DNA from: Hyphomicrobiales bacterium
GTDB taxonomy: Bacteria > Pseudomonadota > Alphaproteobacteria > Rhizobiales > Beijerinckiaceae
Assembly (NCBI GenBank): GCA_027484655.1
Contig: JAIXSM010000053.1
Location: forward strand, 1 to 64,000
Length of the DNA: 64,000 bases
Direction of reading: 5' to 3'
This document shows, piece after piece, positions 43,539-51,359 of this stretch. The notes under the pieces were generated by a model. It was not told where the DNA came from and did no database searches. It saw nothing but the letters and a program-made list of their open reading frames with translations. A program made the translations under genes and the position numbers. The first letter of the stretch is position 1. Each line of letters begins with the position of its first letter.

Positions 43539-44829
43539 CGCTACGCACGCTTCGATCCGGCGTCACCTGCTCACGGCAGGCGCCGTATCCGCTGTTTTGC
43601 TCGGAGGGGTTGGCGTTTGGGCTGGCGCGGCGGAGTTTTCCGGCGCCGTGATTGCGTCAGGTCTGGTTGTAGTCGACAGCGCCAGCAAGAAGGTTCAGCA
43701 CGCCGTCGGCGGCACTGTGGGTGAATTGCGCGTACGCGATGGTGATCGCGTTCGCAGCGGCGACGTTCTGCTGCGGCTGGACGCCACCCAGACTTCGGTC
43801 AATCTGGCGATCGTCACAAAAAGCCTCGACGAGCTTTTCGCGCGGCGCGCGCGGCTCGAAGCGGAGCGTGACGGGTTGGCCCAGGTCGCCATGCCGCCGG
43901 AGATTACAGCGCGCGAATCCGCCGATGAGGAACTCGCTCGCCTTGTCGCCGGGGAGCAGCGGCTTTTTGAATTGCGCCGGATGTCGCGGGCAGGCCAGCA
44001 AGCGCAGCTTCGCGAGCGCGTTCAGCAACTTCGCGAGCAAATCGCCGGCGTCGAGGAGCAGATCGGCGCCAAGCGGGAAGAGCTCGATCTCATCGCCACC
44101 GAGCTTCGCGGCATCCGGGATTTGTACGAAAAGAACCTTATCCCTCTGCAGCGCCTGACGGCGCTTGAGCGGGACGCGGCCCGACTTCGCGGCGACAACG
44201 GGGCGCTCGTCGCAAATCTCGCCCAGGCGCGGGCGCGCATCACCGAGACCGAGCTGCAGATCCTGCAAATCGACCAGGACTTGCGCTCGGAGGTGGGGCG
44301 GGATCTCGCGGAGGTCCGAGCAAAAATCGCCGAACTCGCAGAGCGAAAGATCGCCGCCGAAGATCTGTTGCGCCGCGTCGATATCCGCGCGCCGGCGGAT
44401 GGCGTTGTGCATCAACTCTCGGTCCACACCGTCGGTGGCGTGATCGCGCCGGCCGAAGCGCTGATGCTTGTTGTGCCCGAGGGCGAAGGCCTGAGCGTCG
44501 AGGCGCGGATCCCCCCGGAGCGCATCGACCAGATTGCAGCGGGACAGGCCGCTGTGCTGCGTTTTTCCGCATTCGACCAGCGCACGACCCCCGAGGTCAA
44601 TGGGGCAGTCGCCCGTGTCGCGGCGGATCTGGCGGTGGATCCGCGAACCGGCGTCGCCTACTACACCGCGCGCATTGCCGTTGCCGAGGCCGAGCAGGCG
44701 CGGCTTCCCCAGCGCCTGATTCCCGGAATGCCGGTGGAAGTATTCATCCAGACGGGTTCGCGCACGGTGATCACATATCTGACCAAGCCGCTTGTCGATC
44801 AGATGCGTCGCTCCTTCCGTGAACGCTGA
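43519..44829 (+). CDS. prtE: HlyD-family type I secretion adaptor, PrtE-like
   Basis: The protein has 436 residues from the ATG at 43519 (AGGGAGGG upstream; the GTG at 43513 is possible). An N-terminal membrane anchor (LLTAGAVSAVLLGGVGVWAG) is followed by a lipoyl-like half (VDSASKKVQHAVGGTVGELRV), a long coiled coil with many Glu/Arg/Leu heptads (about 90-290), and the second lipoyl half (VDIRAPADGVVHQLSVHTVGG). The layout matches the periplasmic adaptor that links the PrtD ABC pump to a TolC-type outer-membrane channel. The TolC gene must be elsewhere. It overlaps the prtD gene by 20 bases. Confidence 0.87.
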   Translation: MASRAADATHASIRRHLLTAGAVSAVLLGGVGVWAGAAEFSGAVIASGLVVVDSASKKVQHAVGGTVGELRVRDGDRVRSGDVLLRLDATQTSVNLAIVTKSLDELFARRARLEAERDGLAQVAMPPEITARESADEELARLVAGEQRLFELRRMSRAGQQAQLRERVQQLREQIAGVEEQIGAKREELDLIATELRGIRDLYEKNLIPLQRLTALERDAARLRGDNGALVANLAQARARITETELQILQIDQDLRSEVGRDLAEVRAKIAELAERKIAAEDLLRRVDIRAPADGVVHQLSVHTVGGVIAPAEALMLVVPEGEGLSVEARIPPERIDQIAAGQAAVLRFSAFDQRTTPEVNGAVARVAADLAVDPRTGVAYYTARIAVAEAEQARLPQRLIPGMPVEVFIQTGSRTVITYLTKPLVDQMRRSFRER

Positions 44830-44902
44830 GCGCTATTGGCGTTTGCATGTTCGGCTTTAACTTCAGTCTCGTCAGACGCGCGCGCAGGATCGGACGCTTG
44901 AG

Positions 44903-45079
44903 ATGCTGAGTGGGTTCATCGCTCCCCTGGGTCTCGCGATGCTGTTTGCAGCAGCCCTTTCGCTCGTCCATCTGATGGTCAAGAAAGACGAGCCAAGCGT
45001 GCAGAAGGACTCGCTTTTGCTGTTCGCCATTCTCTTCGTCTTCATCGGAGTGCGCTTGCTGCTCCCCAAGCAACTGTGA
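44903..45079 (+). CDS. Small two-helix membrane protein of unknown function
   Basis: The protein has only 58 residues. It begins MLSGFIAPLGLAMLFAAALS, has a polar turn (VKKDEPSVQKDS), then a second hydrophobic segment (LLLFAILFVFIGVRLLLP) and ends QL. The hairpin of two membrane helices with a charged loop argues for a real small protein. The ribosome site is weak (AGGAT about 15 bases upstream). It lies 73 bases after the adaptor gene of the type I secretion pair and may be an accessory; that is inference from position. Confidence 0.5.
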   Translation: MLSGFIAPLGLAMLFAAALSLVHLMVKKDEPSVQKDSLLLFAILFVFIGVRLLLPKQL

Positions 45080-45231
45080 ACGGCAACCCGACCGGAGCGG
45101 ACAGATCACGCGCTAGCAAAACTGGACAGATCGCGAGCTTGCTACAGGACGTGGCGTCGCCGTTGACGGCTCCGCTCCATGGCAAGATACTTCCGCAGAG
45201 GTCTACGAAAAAAGGACCGCGGGAGGACGCC

Positions 45232-46224
45232 ATGGCGAGAAAGATTGGTTTGCTTGCAGCCGTTGTGGCGATTCAAGCAGGCGTTGCAGTCGCGGACGAC
45301 GGGGCCGCTTTTTATAAGGGCCGCACTGTCACCTACATCATCAGCGCGGGGGCCGGCGGCGGATATGACATGTATGGCCGGCTTGTCGCCGAGTTCATGC
45401 AGCGCAATCTTCCTGGCTCCACGTTCGTTGTTCGCAACATGCCCGGCGCGGGGCACCTCATCGGCGCCAATGCGCTCTATGCGTCCAGGCCGGACGGCCT
45501 CACGATCGGATCGTTCAGCACCGGTCTCATTTACAACCAGATCAGCCGCAACTCGGCCGTTCAATTCGATCTCGCGCGCATGAGCTGGATCGGCAAGGCC
45601 GCGTCCGAGCCGCGCGTGGTGCTGATTGCAGCCCATTCGCCGGTGAAAACTTTCGAAGATCTGATGGCCCGGAAGGAGCCCCTGAAATTCGCCGCATCCG
45701 GGCTTGGCAGCGCATCCTATCTCGAGATGCTGATGCTCACGAACACCCTCAGGATGCCGCTGCGAATCCTCACAGGCTATAGCGGCAACGGCGACCAACT
45801 CGCCATGCGTCGCGGCGAGATTGACGGCACAATCGGCTCGCGCTCGTCCGTGCAGCAGTTTGTCGCTAACGGATACGGGCGGATGATCGCGCAGATCGGC
45901 GGATCGGAGACGGACGTGCCGCAGCTATCGTCGTTTGTGAAGGACGAGAAAGCGAGTGCGCTTATTTCGCTCATTCGCTCACAAGGGGATATTGCACGGC
46001 TCACAGCAGGCCCGCCGAACATCCCGCGCGAGCGCCTTGATACGCTCATTGAAGCCTATCGGAAGGCCATGAACGACCGCGATCTTCAGGCGCGCGCCGA
46101 GAAGTTCGGTTTCCCCGTGGAGCCCGCGTATGGCGACGAGGTGCTACGCATCGTCATGTCGGCGCTCGATCAGTCGGAGGAGACGCGCAAGCTTCTGGCT
46201 GAGTCGTTGCGCAAGCAGGAGTGA
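45232..46224 (+). CDS. Tripartite tricarboxylate transporter (TctC/Bug) substrate-binding protein, long subtype
   Basis: The protein has 330 residues from the ATG at 45232 (GGGAGGAC upstream); a GTG at 45076 is in frame but only extends into the previous small gene. A signal peptide ends near AGVAVADD (about residue 22). FYKGRTVTYIISAGAGGGYD, MQRNLPGSTFVVRNMPGAGHLIGAN and GLGSASYLEMLMLTN fit the long subtype. It ends before a strong hairpin and is convergent with the HCHL-like gene. Confidence 0.86.
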   Translation: MARKIGLLAAVVAIQAGVAVADDGAAFYKGRTVTYIISAGAGGGYDMYGRLVAEFMQRNLPGSTFVVRNMPGAGHLIGANALYASRPDGLTIGSFSTGLIYNQISRNSAVQFDLARMSWIGKAASEPRVVLIAAHSPVKTFEDLMARKEPLKFAASGLGSASYLEMLMLTNTLRMPLRILTGYSGNGDQLAMRRGEIDGTIGSRSSVQQFVANGYGRMIAQIGGSETDVPQLSSFVKDEKASALISLIRSQGDIARLTAGPPNIPRERLDTLIEAYRKAMNDRDLQARAEKFGFPVEPAYGDEVLRIVMSALDQSEETRKLLAESLRKQE

Positions 46225-46245
46225 CGCGCAGGAGCCAGAGGAACA

Positions 46246-46273
46246 CGCCGCAGGTCCATGTGAACCTGCGGCG
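46246..46273. terminator. Bidirectional hairpin between convergent genes
   Basis: CGCCGCAGGT and ACCTGCGGCG form a perfect ten-base stem with an eight-base loop, between the stop of the binding-protein gene (+) and that of the HCHL-like gene (-). CAAGTTT follows on the plus side. Confidence 0.65.
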
Positions 46274-46281
46274 CAAGTTTA

Positions 46282-47112
46282 TCAGCCGCGTGAGAAGTTT
46301 CCGAGGCCTGGCTTGAAGCTCTTCTCGTCGAGGAATTGCTTCATCGCCTTCTCGCGACCCTTCTCGGGGTCCACGTGCTTGAGCGCGTCGCTCTTGCAGT
46401 TGAGATAGTCGAGCGCCTGGTCCTTGGTCATGTTGCGAACGCTGCGCAGCGCTTCCTTCGTGTAGCGCACCGCGGCGGGGCTCTTGTCGGCGAGGGACTG
46501 CGCGAACTTCAAGGTTTCTTCACGCAGGCGCTCGACGGGGTAGGACTTGTTGACGAACTTCATCTGCGCCGCTTCCGCGCCGGAGAACTTTTCGCCGGTC
46601 ACTGAATAATAAATAGCGTCGCGGTAGTTCATCACCTGCGTGACGGCCCACGCCACAAGCCCGCCGGGGATGATGCCCCAGTTCACTTCCGAAAGCCCGA
46701 AGGTCGCGTCATCCGCCGCGAACGCGAAATCGCAGGCGATCACCGGCGTGAAGCCGCCGCCGAAGCAGTATCCGTGAACCATCGCGATGGTTGGCTTGCG
46801 GAACGCCGACAGCTTGTTCCAGCGCCACTCGTGCGCGGCGTGGCGAGCGCGGGCGCGGGCCTTCGGGTCTTCCTCCGTGCCGCGGAAGTAAAGCTTGAGA
46901 TCCTGGCCGGCGCAGAAGTGCCCGCCCGCGCCTGTAACGATGATCGCACGGGTTGCGTCGTCCTCTTCCGCCCAGTCGAGCGCGTCGCACATATCCATGT
47001 GCAACTGCGGGCTCATGGCGTTGCGCTTCTCCGGCCTGTTCAGAATGACGAACGTCACGGCCCCTTCGCGCTCAATTTTCACGCACTCGAATGTCGGGAC
47101 TTCGGCAGACAT
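46282..47112 (-). CDS. HCHL-like crotonase (p-hydroxycinnamoyl-CoA hydratase/lyase family)
   Basis: The protein has 276 residues; the ATG at 47112 has GGAGG four bases upstream, while the longer frame to 47301 has none. FVILNRPEKRNAMSP, GAGxxFCAGQDLKLYFRG, RKPTIAMVHGYCFGGGFTP and ATFGLSEVNWGIIPGGLVAW follow the hydroxycinnamoyl-CoA hydratase-lyase of aromatic catabolism closely. The essential Glu (E142) is kept. The Ser next to the active site is Thr (T122), and the Tyr that binds the phenol hydroxyl is Asn (N238). It therefore probably acts on a CoA thioester without a para-hydroxyl. It is divergent from the ThDP decarboxylase operon. Confidence 0.85.
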   Translation of the reverse strand: MSAEVPTFECVKIEREGAVTFVILNRPEKRNAMSPQLHMDMCDALDWAEEDDATRAIIVTGAGGHFCAGQDLKLYFRGTEEDPKARARARHAAHEWRWNKLSAFRKPTIAMVHGYCFGGGFTPVIACDFAFAADDATFGLSEVNWGIIPGGLVAWAVTQVMNYRDAIYYSVTGEKFSGAEAAQMKFVNKSYPVERLREETLKFAQSLADKSPAAVRYTKEALRSVRNMTKDQALDYLNCKSDALKHVDPEKGREKAMKQFLDEKSFKPGLGNFSRG

Positions 47113-47243
47113 GTTTCCTCCATCGCTTCTTCTGGAACAATCACGGAGGCGCAGGACGCGCGAACCAAATGACCCGCTGCGCAGCGAGGCGCGTCTCCCC
47201 CATATGTTCGTTGACCCTAGTTTGCGCACAAGGGGAGGAGGCG

Positions 47244-47273
47244 CGCAAGGGCGCCATGTGGCGCCCTCTTGCG
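47244..47273. other. Imperfect hairpin in the divergent promoter region
   Basis: CGCAAGGGCGCC and GGCGCCCTCTTGCG pair around ATGT with a two-base bulge, followed by TTT. It lies between the minus-strand HCHL-like gene and the plus-strand decarboxylase gene and may be a terminator remnant or a regulatory structure. Confidence 0.4.
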
Positions 47274-47324
47274 TTTCGGCGCATACCGCCGATACACTCA
47301 CGGCAACGAGTTTGGGAGGAAGCC

Positions 47325-47861
47325 ATGGGCGGGACGGCGCAAGCCGGGCCAGGGGCGCCGTTGCGCGGCGATACGCTGATCCGCGAAATGAAGCGGGCGC
47401 GTGTGCGCCATGTACTGTCGGTTCCTGATCTCCACACTTCGCGCGGGCTGCTATGGCCCATCGCCACTGATCCCGATTTCAATCTCATCCGCGTTTGTAA
47501 GGAAGACGAGTGCTTTGGCATCGCGGCCGGCCTCACCTACGGCGATCAGCGATCCGCGATCCTCATCCAGTACACGGGCTTCCTGTACGCGATGAATGCA
47601 ATTCGCGGCGTAGCCATCGAGCAGAAGCTGCCGATCTGCATGATGATCGGACTTCTCGGGAAGGAGCCGGGCGTGGACCCGCGCGAGTCGAAGAGGCTCG
47701 GCGTGCGCATTGTGCAGCCCATCCTCGATGCAATCGGCATCCCTCACGTCACCATCGAAACCGATGACGATGCGCCGCACGTGGCGCGCATGTTTGAGGA
47801 AGCGTGGGAAACATCGCGTCCTCGCGCCATCCTCATTGGCGGCCGCCCGGAGGCTTCATGA
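47325..47861 (+). CDS. ThDP-dependent decarboxylase, alpha subunit (sulfopyruvate/phosphonopyruvate decarboxylase-like)
   Basis: The protein has 178 residues from the ATG at 47325 (GGGAGGAAG upstream); a longer frame to 47091 lacks a site. LIREMKRARVRHVLSVPDLHT and VCKEDECFGIAAGLTYGDQR are the pyrimidine-binding half of ThDP 2-oxo-acid decarboxylases, with the catalytic Glu in CKEDE (60 or 62). The small size and the separate second subunit match the ComD/ComE arrangement of sulfopyruvate decarboxylase. The ATGA overlap with the next gene shows that the subunits are made together. The substrate is unknown. Confidence 0.82.
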   Translation: MGGTAQAGPGAPLRGDTLIREMKRARVRHVLSVPDLHTSRGLLWPIATDPDFNLIRVCKEDECFGIAAGLTYGDQRSAILIQYTGFLYAMNAIRGVAIEQKLPICMMIGLLGKEPGVDPRESKRLGVRIVQPILDAIGIPHVTIETDDDAPHVARMFEEAWETSRPRAILIGGRPEAS

Positions 47862-48433
47862 TAAACCGCAGGGAAGCCCTCTCGTTGCTCGCGCGACGCA
47901 TCGATCAGGAGATCGTTGTTGCGACGTACAGCTCGGCGAGCGACTGGATTGAACTCAGCGAGCGTCCGCTGAATTACTATTCTTCCGGCGCGATGGGGCT
48001 CGCGTCATCCCACGGGCTGGGCCTCGCGATTGCGCGGCCGGAGCGGCGCGTCATTGTGCTCGATGGCGACGGCTCGTTGCTCATGAATCTCGGCACGCTT
48101 GTCAGCGTATCCCGGGTTGCGCCCGCCAACTTCACGCATCTGGTGTTCCAGAACGGCAGTTATGAGGCGAACGGTGGGCACCCTGTGCCAAATCCGGAAG
48201 CCGATTTCGAGACGATTGCGCGCGGAGCGGGATACGCGGATGCGTTCACGGTCCGGGATCTTGCGAGCTTCGAGGCGCAGCTTGAGACGATCCTGCACGC
48301 GCCCGGGCCAATCTTCGGATGCGTCGTCGTGGAGCAGGGGCCGCTTGGGCCGCGCTCCTACAAGGAGATGTACAAAGCGGAGCGGCGCCACGCCATGCGT
48401 CGCGAATTGGGTTGCAGCCCGCTCACGCCTTGA
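47858..48433 (+). CDS. ThDP-dependent decarboxylase, beta subunit
   Basis: The protein has 191 residues. GAMGLASSHGLGLAIARPERRVIVLDGDGSLLMNLG and the downstream FQNGSY hold the ThDP-binding motif G70DG72-x26-N99. This is the cofactor-binding (PP) half, complementing the alpha subunit in the previous gene. LGTLVSVSRVAPANFTHLVFQN is the usual helix-strand region. It is placed between the alpha subunit and a crotonase gene; the whole is one operon. The reaction should be decarboxylation of a 2-oxo acid to an aldehyde. Confidence 0.83.
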   Translation: MINRREALSLLARRIDQEIVVATYSSASDWIELSERPLNYYSSGAMGLASSHGLGLAIARPERRVIVLDGDGSLLMNLGTLVSVSRVAPANFTHLVFQNGSYEANGGHPVPNPEADFETIARGAGYADAFTVRDLASFEAQLETILHAPGPIFGCVVVEQGPLGPRSYKEMYKAERRHAMRRELGCSPLTP

Positions 48434-48455
48434 GGGGTCGCGGAGGACGGCGCGA

Positions 48456-49289
48456 ATGAGTGACTGGGTCGAGATCAAGCGTTGGCCGGAACTGTTGCTG
48501 GAGCGCATGGGGGATGCGGGCGTTGCGCGCATCGTGCTGTCGCGGCCGGACAAGCGCAATTGCTGGAACAGGCCCATGTGCGAGGCCTATCTTGAGTCGC
48601 TCGACATCATCCGCGCGGATAGGAGCCTCAAGGCGGTCATTACGAAGGGAGCCGGGGCTGCCTTCTCCTCCGGCCTCGATCTCACATTTTTGCGCGAGGT
48701 TTCCAACGGTCCGCTGCTCGACTGGGACCGTCCGAATCTGACGATCCAGATCGCCGAAGCAGTGCGGACTTTTCCGCGCATCATGATCGCGCAGATCCAT
48801 GGGTATTGCCTCGGCGGGGCGCTGGGCATTGTCAATTGCCACGACCTGGTGATCGCGGCTGACGATGTGCAACTGGGCATGCCTGAGGTGATGCGCGGCA
48901 GCTTCGGCCAGCTCGTCACCGCGACGCTCATTCATGCTGGGATCCCGATCAAGAAAGTCCAGTACATGGCGCTTATCGGGCGTAATCTCACCGGGCGGGA
49001 GGCGGACCAACTCGGCATCGTGTCCCACAGCGTTCCGGTCGCGGAGCTTGAGGCGCACGTCAACGACATCGCGCGCGACATCGCATCCCGTCACCTCTCG
49101 ACGCTTGAGCATCACAAGATCGCAGTCCAGATGGATCGTGATCTTACTCTGTCGCAAGCCATTCAGCTCGATCAACTCGTTGGCCAACGGCTGCGCCGCG
49201 CGATGGATCCGCTGGGCGACGTGGAAGGATACCTCAAATCGCAGAAAGGCTCGCCGAACCTCGGCTATCGGAGGCCGGACGCCGACTGA
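48456..49289 (+). CDS. Enoyl-CoA hydratase/isomerase-family protein
   Basis: The protein has 277 residues. The ATG at 48456 follows CGGAGGA; the long frame from 48099 belongs to the previous gene's shadow. VARIVLSRPDKRNCWNRPMC, GAGAAFSSGLDLTFLREV and GYCLGGALGIVNCHDLVIAADD supply the crotonase oxyanion loops. VQLGMPEVMRGSFGQLVT replaces the usual Glu/Asp catalytic pattern only partly: one Glu (PEVMRG) stays. It is different in sequence from the two HCHL-like proteins around it, so it is likely to act at another step. Confidence 0.82.
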   Translation: MSDWVEIKRWPELLLERMGDAGVARIVLSRPDKRNCWNRPMCEAYLESLDIIRADRSLKAVITKGAGAAFSSGLDLTFLREVSNGPLLDWDRPNLTIQIAEAVRTFPRIMIAQIHGYCLGGALGIVNCHDLVIAADDVQLGMPEVMRGSFGQLVTATLIHAGIPIKKVQYMALIGRNLTGREADQLGIVSHSVPVAELEAHVNDIARDIASRHLSTLEHHKIAVQMDRDLTLSQAIQLDQLVGQRLRRAMDPLGDVEGYLKSQKGSPNLGYRRPDAD

Positions 49290-49318
49290 CGCACATCTCG
49301 AAGCACGGGAGAACGAGC

Positions 49319-50158
49319 ATGGATCGCACGTACGAGACCATCAAGATCGAGCGGGAGCGCGATGGCGTCACCTGGCTTGTGCTCAACCGCCCCGAGAAGC
49401 GCAACGCCATGAGTCCGCAGCTTCATGCGGATTGCAACGACGCCTTGTTTCATCTGGCCACCGATCCGCAGACGCGGGTGCTCATCGTCACTGGCGCAGG
49501 CGACGCTTTCTGCGCGGGACAAGACCTGCGCCTGTTTTTCCGCGGCACCGACAACGCGCCGCGTGAACGCTTCGAGGCGGCGGAGAATTCTCACAGCTGG
49601 CGCTGGACGCGGCTATCGAAGTTTCCCAAGCCCACCATCGCCATGGTCAACGGCTTCTGTTTCGGCGGCGCGTTCACGCAACTTATCGCCTGTGATCTCG
49701 CCGTTGCGGCGGACGAGGCCGTCTTCGGCCTGTCGGAAGTCAACTGGGGCATTATTCCGGGCGGCGTGGTGAGCTGGAACGTGGTCAACGCCATGAACTC
49801 CCGCGACGCTATGTTCTATGCGCTGACGGGCGACACCTTCGACGGCCGCGAGGCGGCGCGCATGGGGCTGGTGAATTTCTCGGCCCCGCTCGACAAGCTG
49901 CGCGAGGAGACGCTGGCGCTGGCGCGCAAGCTCGCGGCCAAGAACCCCGCAACTGTCCGCTACACCAAGGAAGGCGTGCGCGCCGTGCGCGGCATGAGCG
50001 AGGCGCAGGCGGCCGATTACCTTGCCGCCAAGTCCGATGCGCTGCGCTTCCGCGACGCCGAGCACGGACGCGAGGAAGCGATGAAGCAGTTCCTCGACGA
50101 GAAGCGCTTCCGTCCCGGGCTTGGTAACTACGTGCGCGACGACGCATCCGCCAGTTAG
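49319..50158 (+). CDS. HCHL-like crotonase, second copy
   Basis: The protein has 279 residues. LVLNRPEKRNAMSPQLHADCN, GAGDAFCAGQDLRLFFRGT, KPTIAMVNGFCFGGAFTQLIACDL, VFGLSEVNWGIIPGGVVSW and FLDEKRFRPGLGNYVRD are nearly the same as in the protein encoded at 46282, so the two are close paralogs. The essential Glu (SEVNWG) is kept, the Ser is Thr, and the phenol-binding Tyr is Ala (AADYLAAK). It lies 22 bases before the acyl-CoA dehydrogenase gene and is part of the operon from 47325. Confidence 0.86.
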   Translation: MDRTYETIKIERERDGVTWLVLNRPEKRNAMSPQLHADCNDALFHLATDPQTRVLIVTGAGDAFCAGQDLRLFFRGTDNAPRERFEAAENSHSWRWTRLSKFPKPTIAMVNGFCFGGAFTQLIACDLAVAADEAVFGLSEVNWGIIPGGVVSWNVVNAMNSRDAMFYALTGDTFDGREAARMGLVNFSAPLDKLREETLALARKLAAKNPATVRYTKEGVRAVRGMSEAQAADYLAAKSDALRFRDAEHGREEAMKQFLDEKRFRPGLGNYVRDDASAS

Positions 50159-50180
50159 GCGAGCAGCAGGAGCGCCGACC

Positions 50181-51332
50181 ATGGACTTCCGCCTTCCTGA
50201 AGAGCTTGAGATGCTGCGGCGACAAGTGCGCCGCTTCGTCGACGAGGACATGATTCCCGTCGAGCGGGAGACGTGCGAGGGCGAGGAGTTGAAGCCCGAG
50301 TGGCGGTCGCGTTTCGAGGCGCGCGCCAAGGATCTCGGTATCTGGTTGATGGATGTTCCTGAGGCATATGGCGGCGTCGGCATGGGGCTCATGGCGAGCG
50401 TTGTCGTATGGGAGGAGTTCGCGCGCACCATCGCGTTGCCTGCCCGCGGCGCGGGCATTACTGGGCCACATGTGCGCGCGATCCTCTATGAACTCGATGA
50501 CGAGATGAAGCAGCGCTATCTTTTTCCCGTTCTGCGCGGAGAAAAGAAGGCTTGCTTCGCGCAGACGGAGCCGGACGCCGGCTCCGATCCCGGCTCCATG
50601 CGCACCACCGCAGTGCGCGATGGCGATCACTACGTGGTGAATGGCGTCAAGCGCTTCATCACGGGCGCGGGCAAAGCCGATTTTATGCAGCTCATGGCGG
50701 CGACGGATCGCGCGAAGGGCTCCAGCGGCGGCATTTCCTGCTTCATTGTGGATATGGATACGCCGGGCGTGCGCCTTGGCGCGCAGTATCAGACCATGAT
50801 GGGCGATCGTCCATGGGAGATCATCTTTGAGAACGTGCGCGTGCCTGTTCGCCATCGTGTGGGCGCGGAGGGCGATGGTTTCAAGTTCGCGCAGAAGTGG
50901 CTTGGCGTTGGGCGCGTGAACCACGGCGCGCGCGCGCTTGGCGTCGCCCAACGCTGCCTCGAGCTTGCAACGTCCTATGCGCGCCAGCGCGTCACCTTCG
51001 GCAAGCCGCTCGCGGATCGTCAGGCGATCCAGTTCATGCTGGCGGATATTCATATCAACCTCGAGGCGGCGCGCCTGCTTGTTTACAAGGCCGCGACGCT
51101 GATTGAGGCAGGCGAGGATGCGCGCGTGGAAGCGTTCACGTGCAAGTATTTTGCCGACGAGATGGCGTTCAAGGCCGCCGACGCCTGCATGCAGATTCAT
51201 GGCGGCATCGGGCTCACGACGGACCTGCCCATCGAGAAGATGTGGCGGCAGCAGCGCAGCTACCGCATCACGGAAGGCGCAAGCGAAGTCATGAAGATGG
51301 TGATTGCTCGGCACGTCCTGCGGACTGTCTGA
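50181..51332 (+). CDS. Acyl-CoA dehydrogenase
   Basis: The protein has 383 residues from the ATG at 50181. The usual flavoprotein order is visible: helical N-terminus (FVDEDMIPVERE), FAQTEPDAGSDPGSMRTTAVRDG (FAD/substrate loop), NGVKRFITGAGKADFM, and a C-terminal RSYRITEGASEVMKMVIARHVL with the base Glu at about residue 365. It oxidises an acyl-CoA at the alpha-beta bond and passes electrons to ETF. In this operon it would follow the CoA ligase and precede hydration or cleavage by the crotonases. Confidence 0.92.
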   Translation: MDFRLPEELEMLRRQVRRFVDEDMIPVERETCEGEELKPEWRSRFEARAKDLGIWLMDVPEAYGGVGMGLMASVVVWEEFARTIALPARGAGITGPHVRAILYELDDEMKQRYLFPVLRGEKKACFAQTEPDAGSDPGSMRTTAVRDGDHYVVNGVKRFITGAGKADFMQLMAATDRAKGSSGGISCFIVDMDTPGVRLGAQYQTMMGDRPWEIIFENVRVPVRHRVGAEGDGFKFAQKWLGVGRVNHGARALGVAQRCLELATSYARQRVTFGKPLADRQAIQFMLADIHINLEAARLLVYKAATLIEAGEDARVEAFTCKYFADEMAFKAADACMQIHGGIGLTTDLPIEKMWRQQRSYRITEGASEVMKMVIARHVLRTV

Positions 51333-51359
51333 GCGAACGAGACGGGAGAAAGTCCGCAC

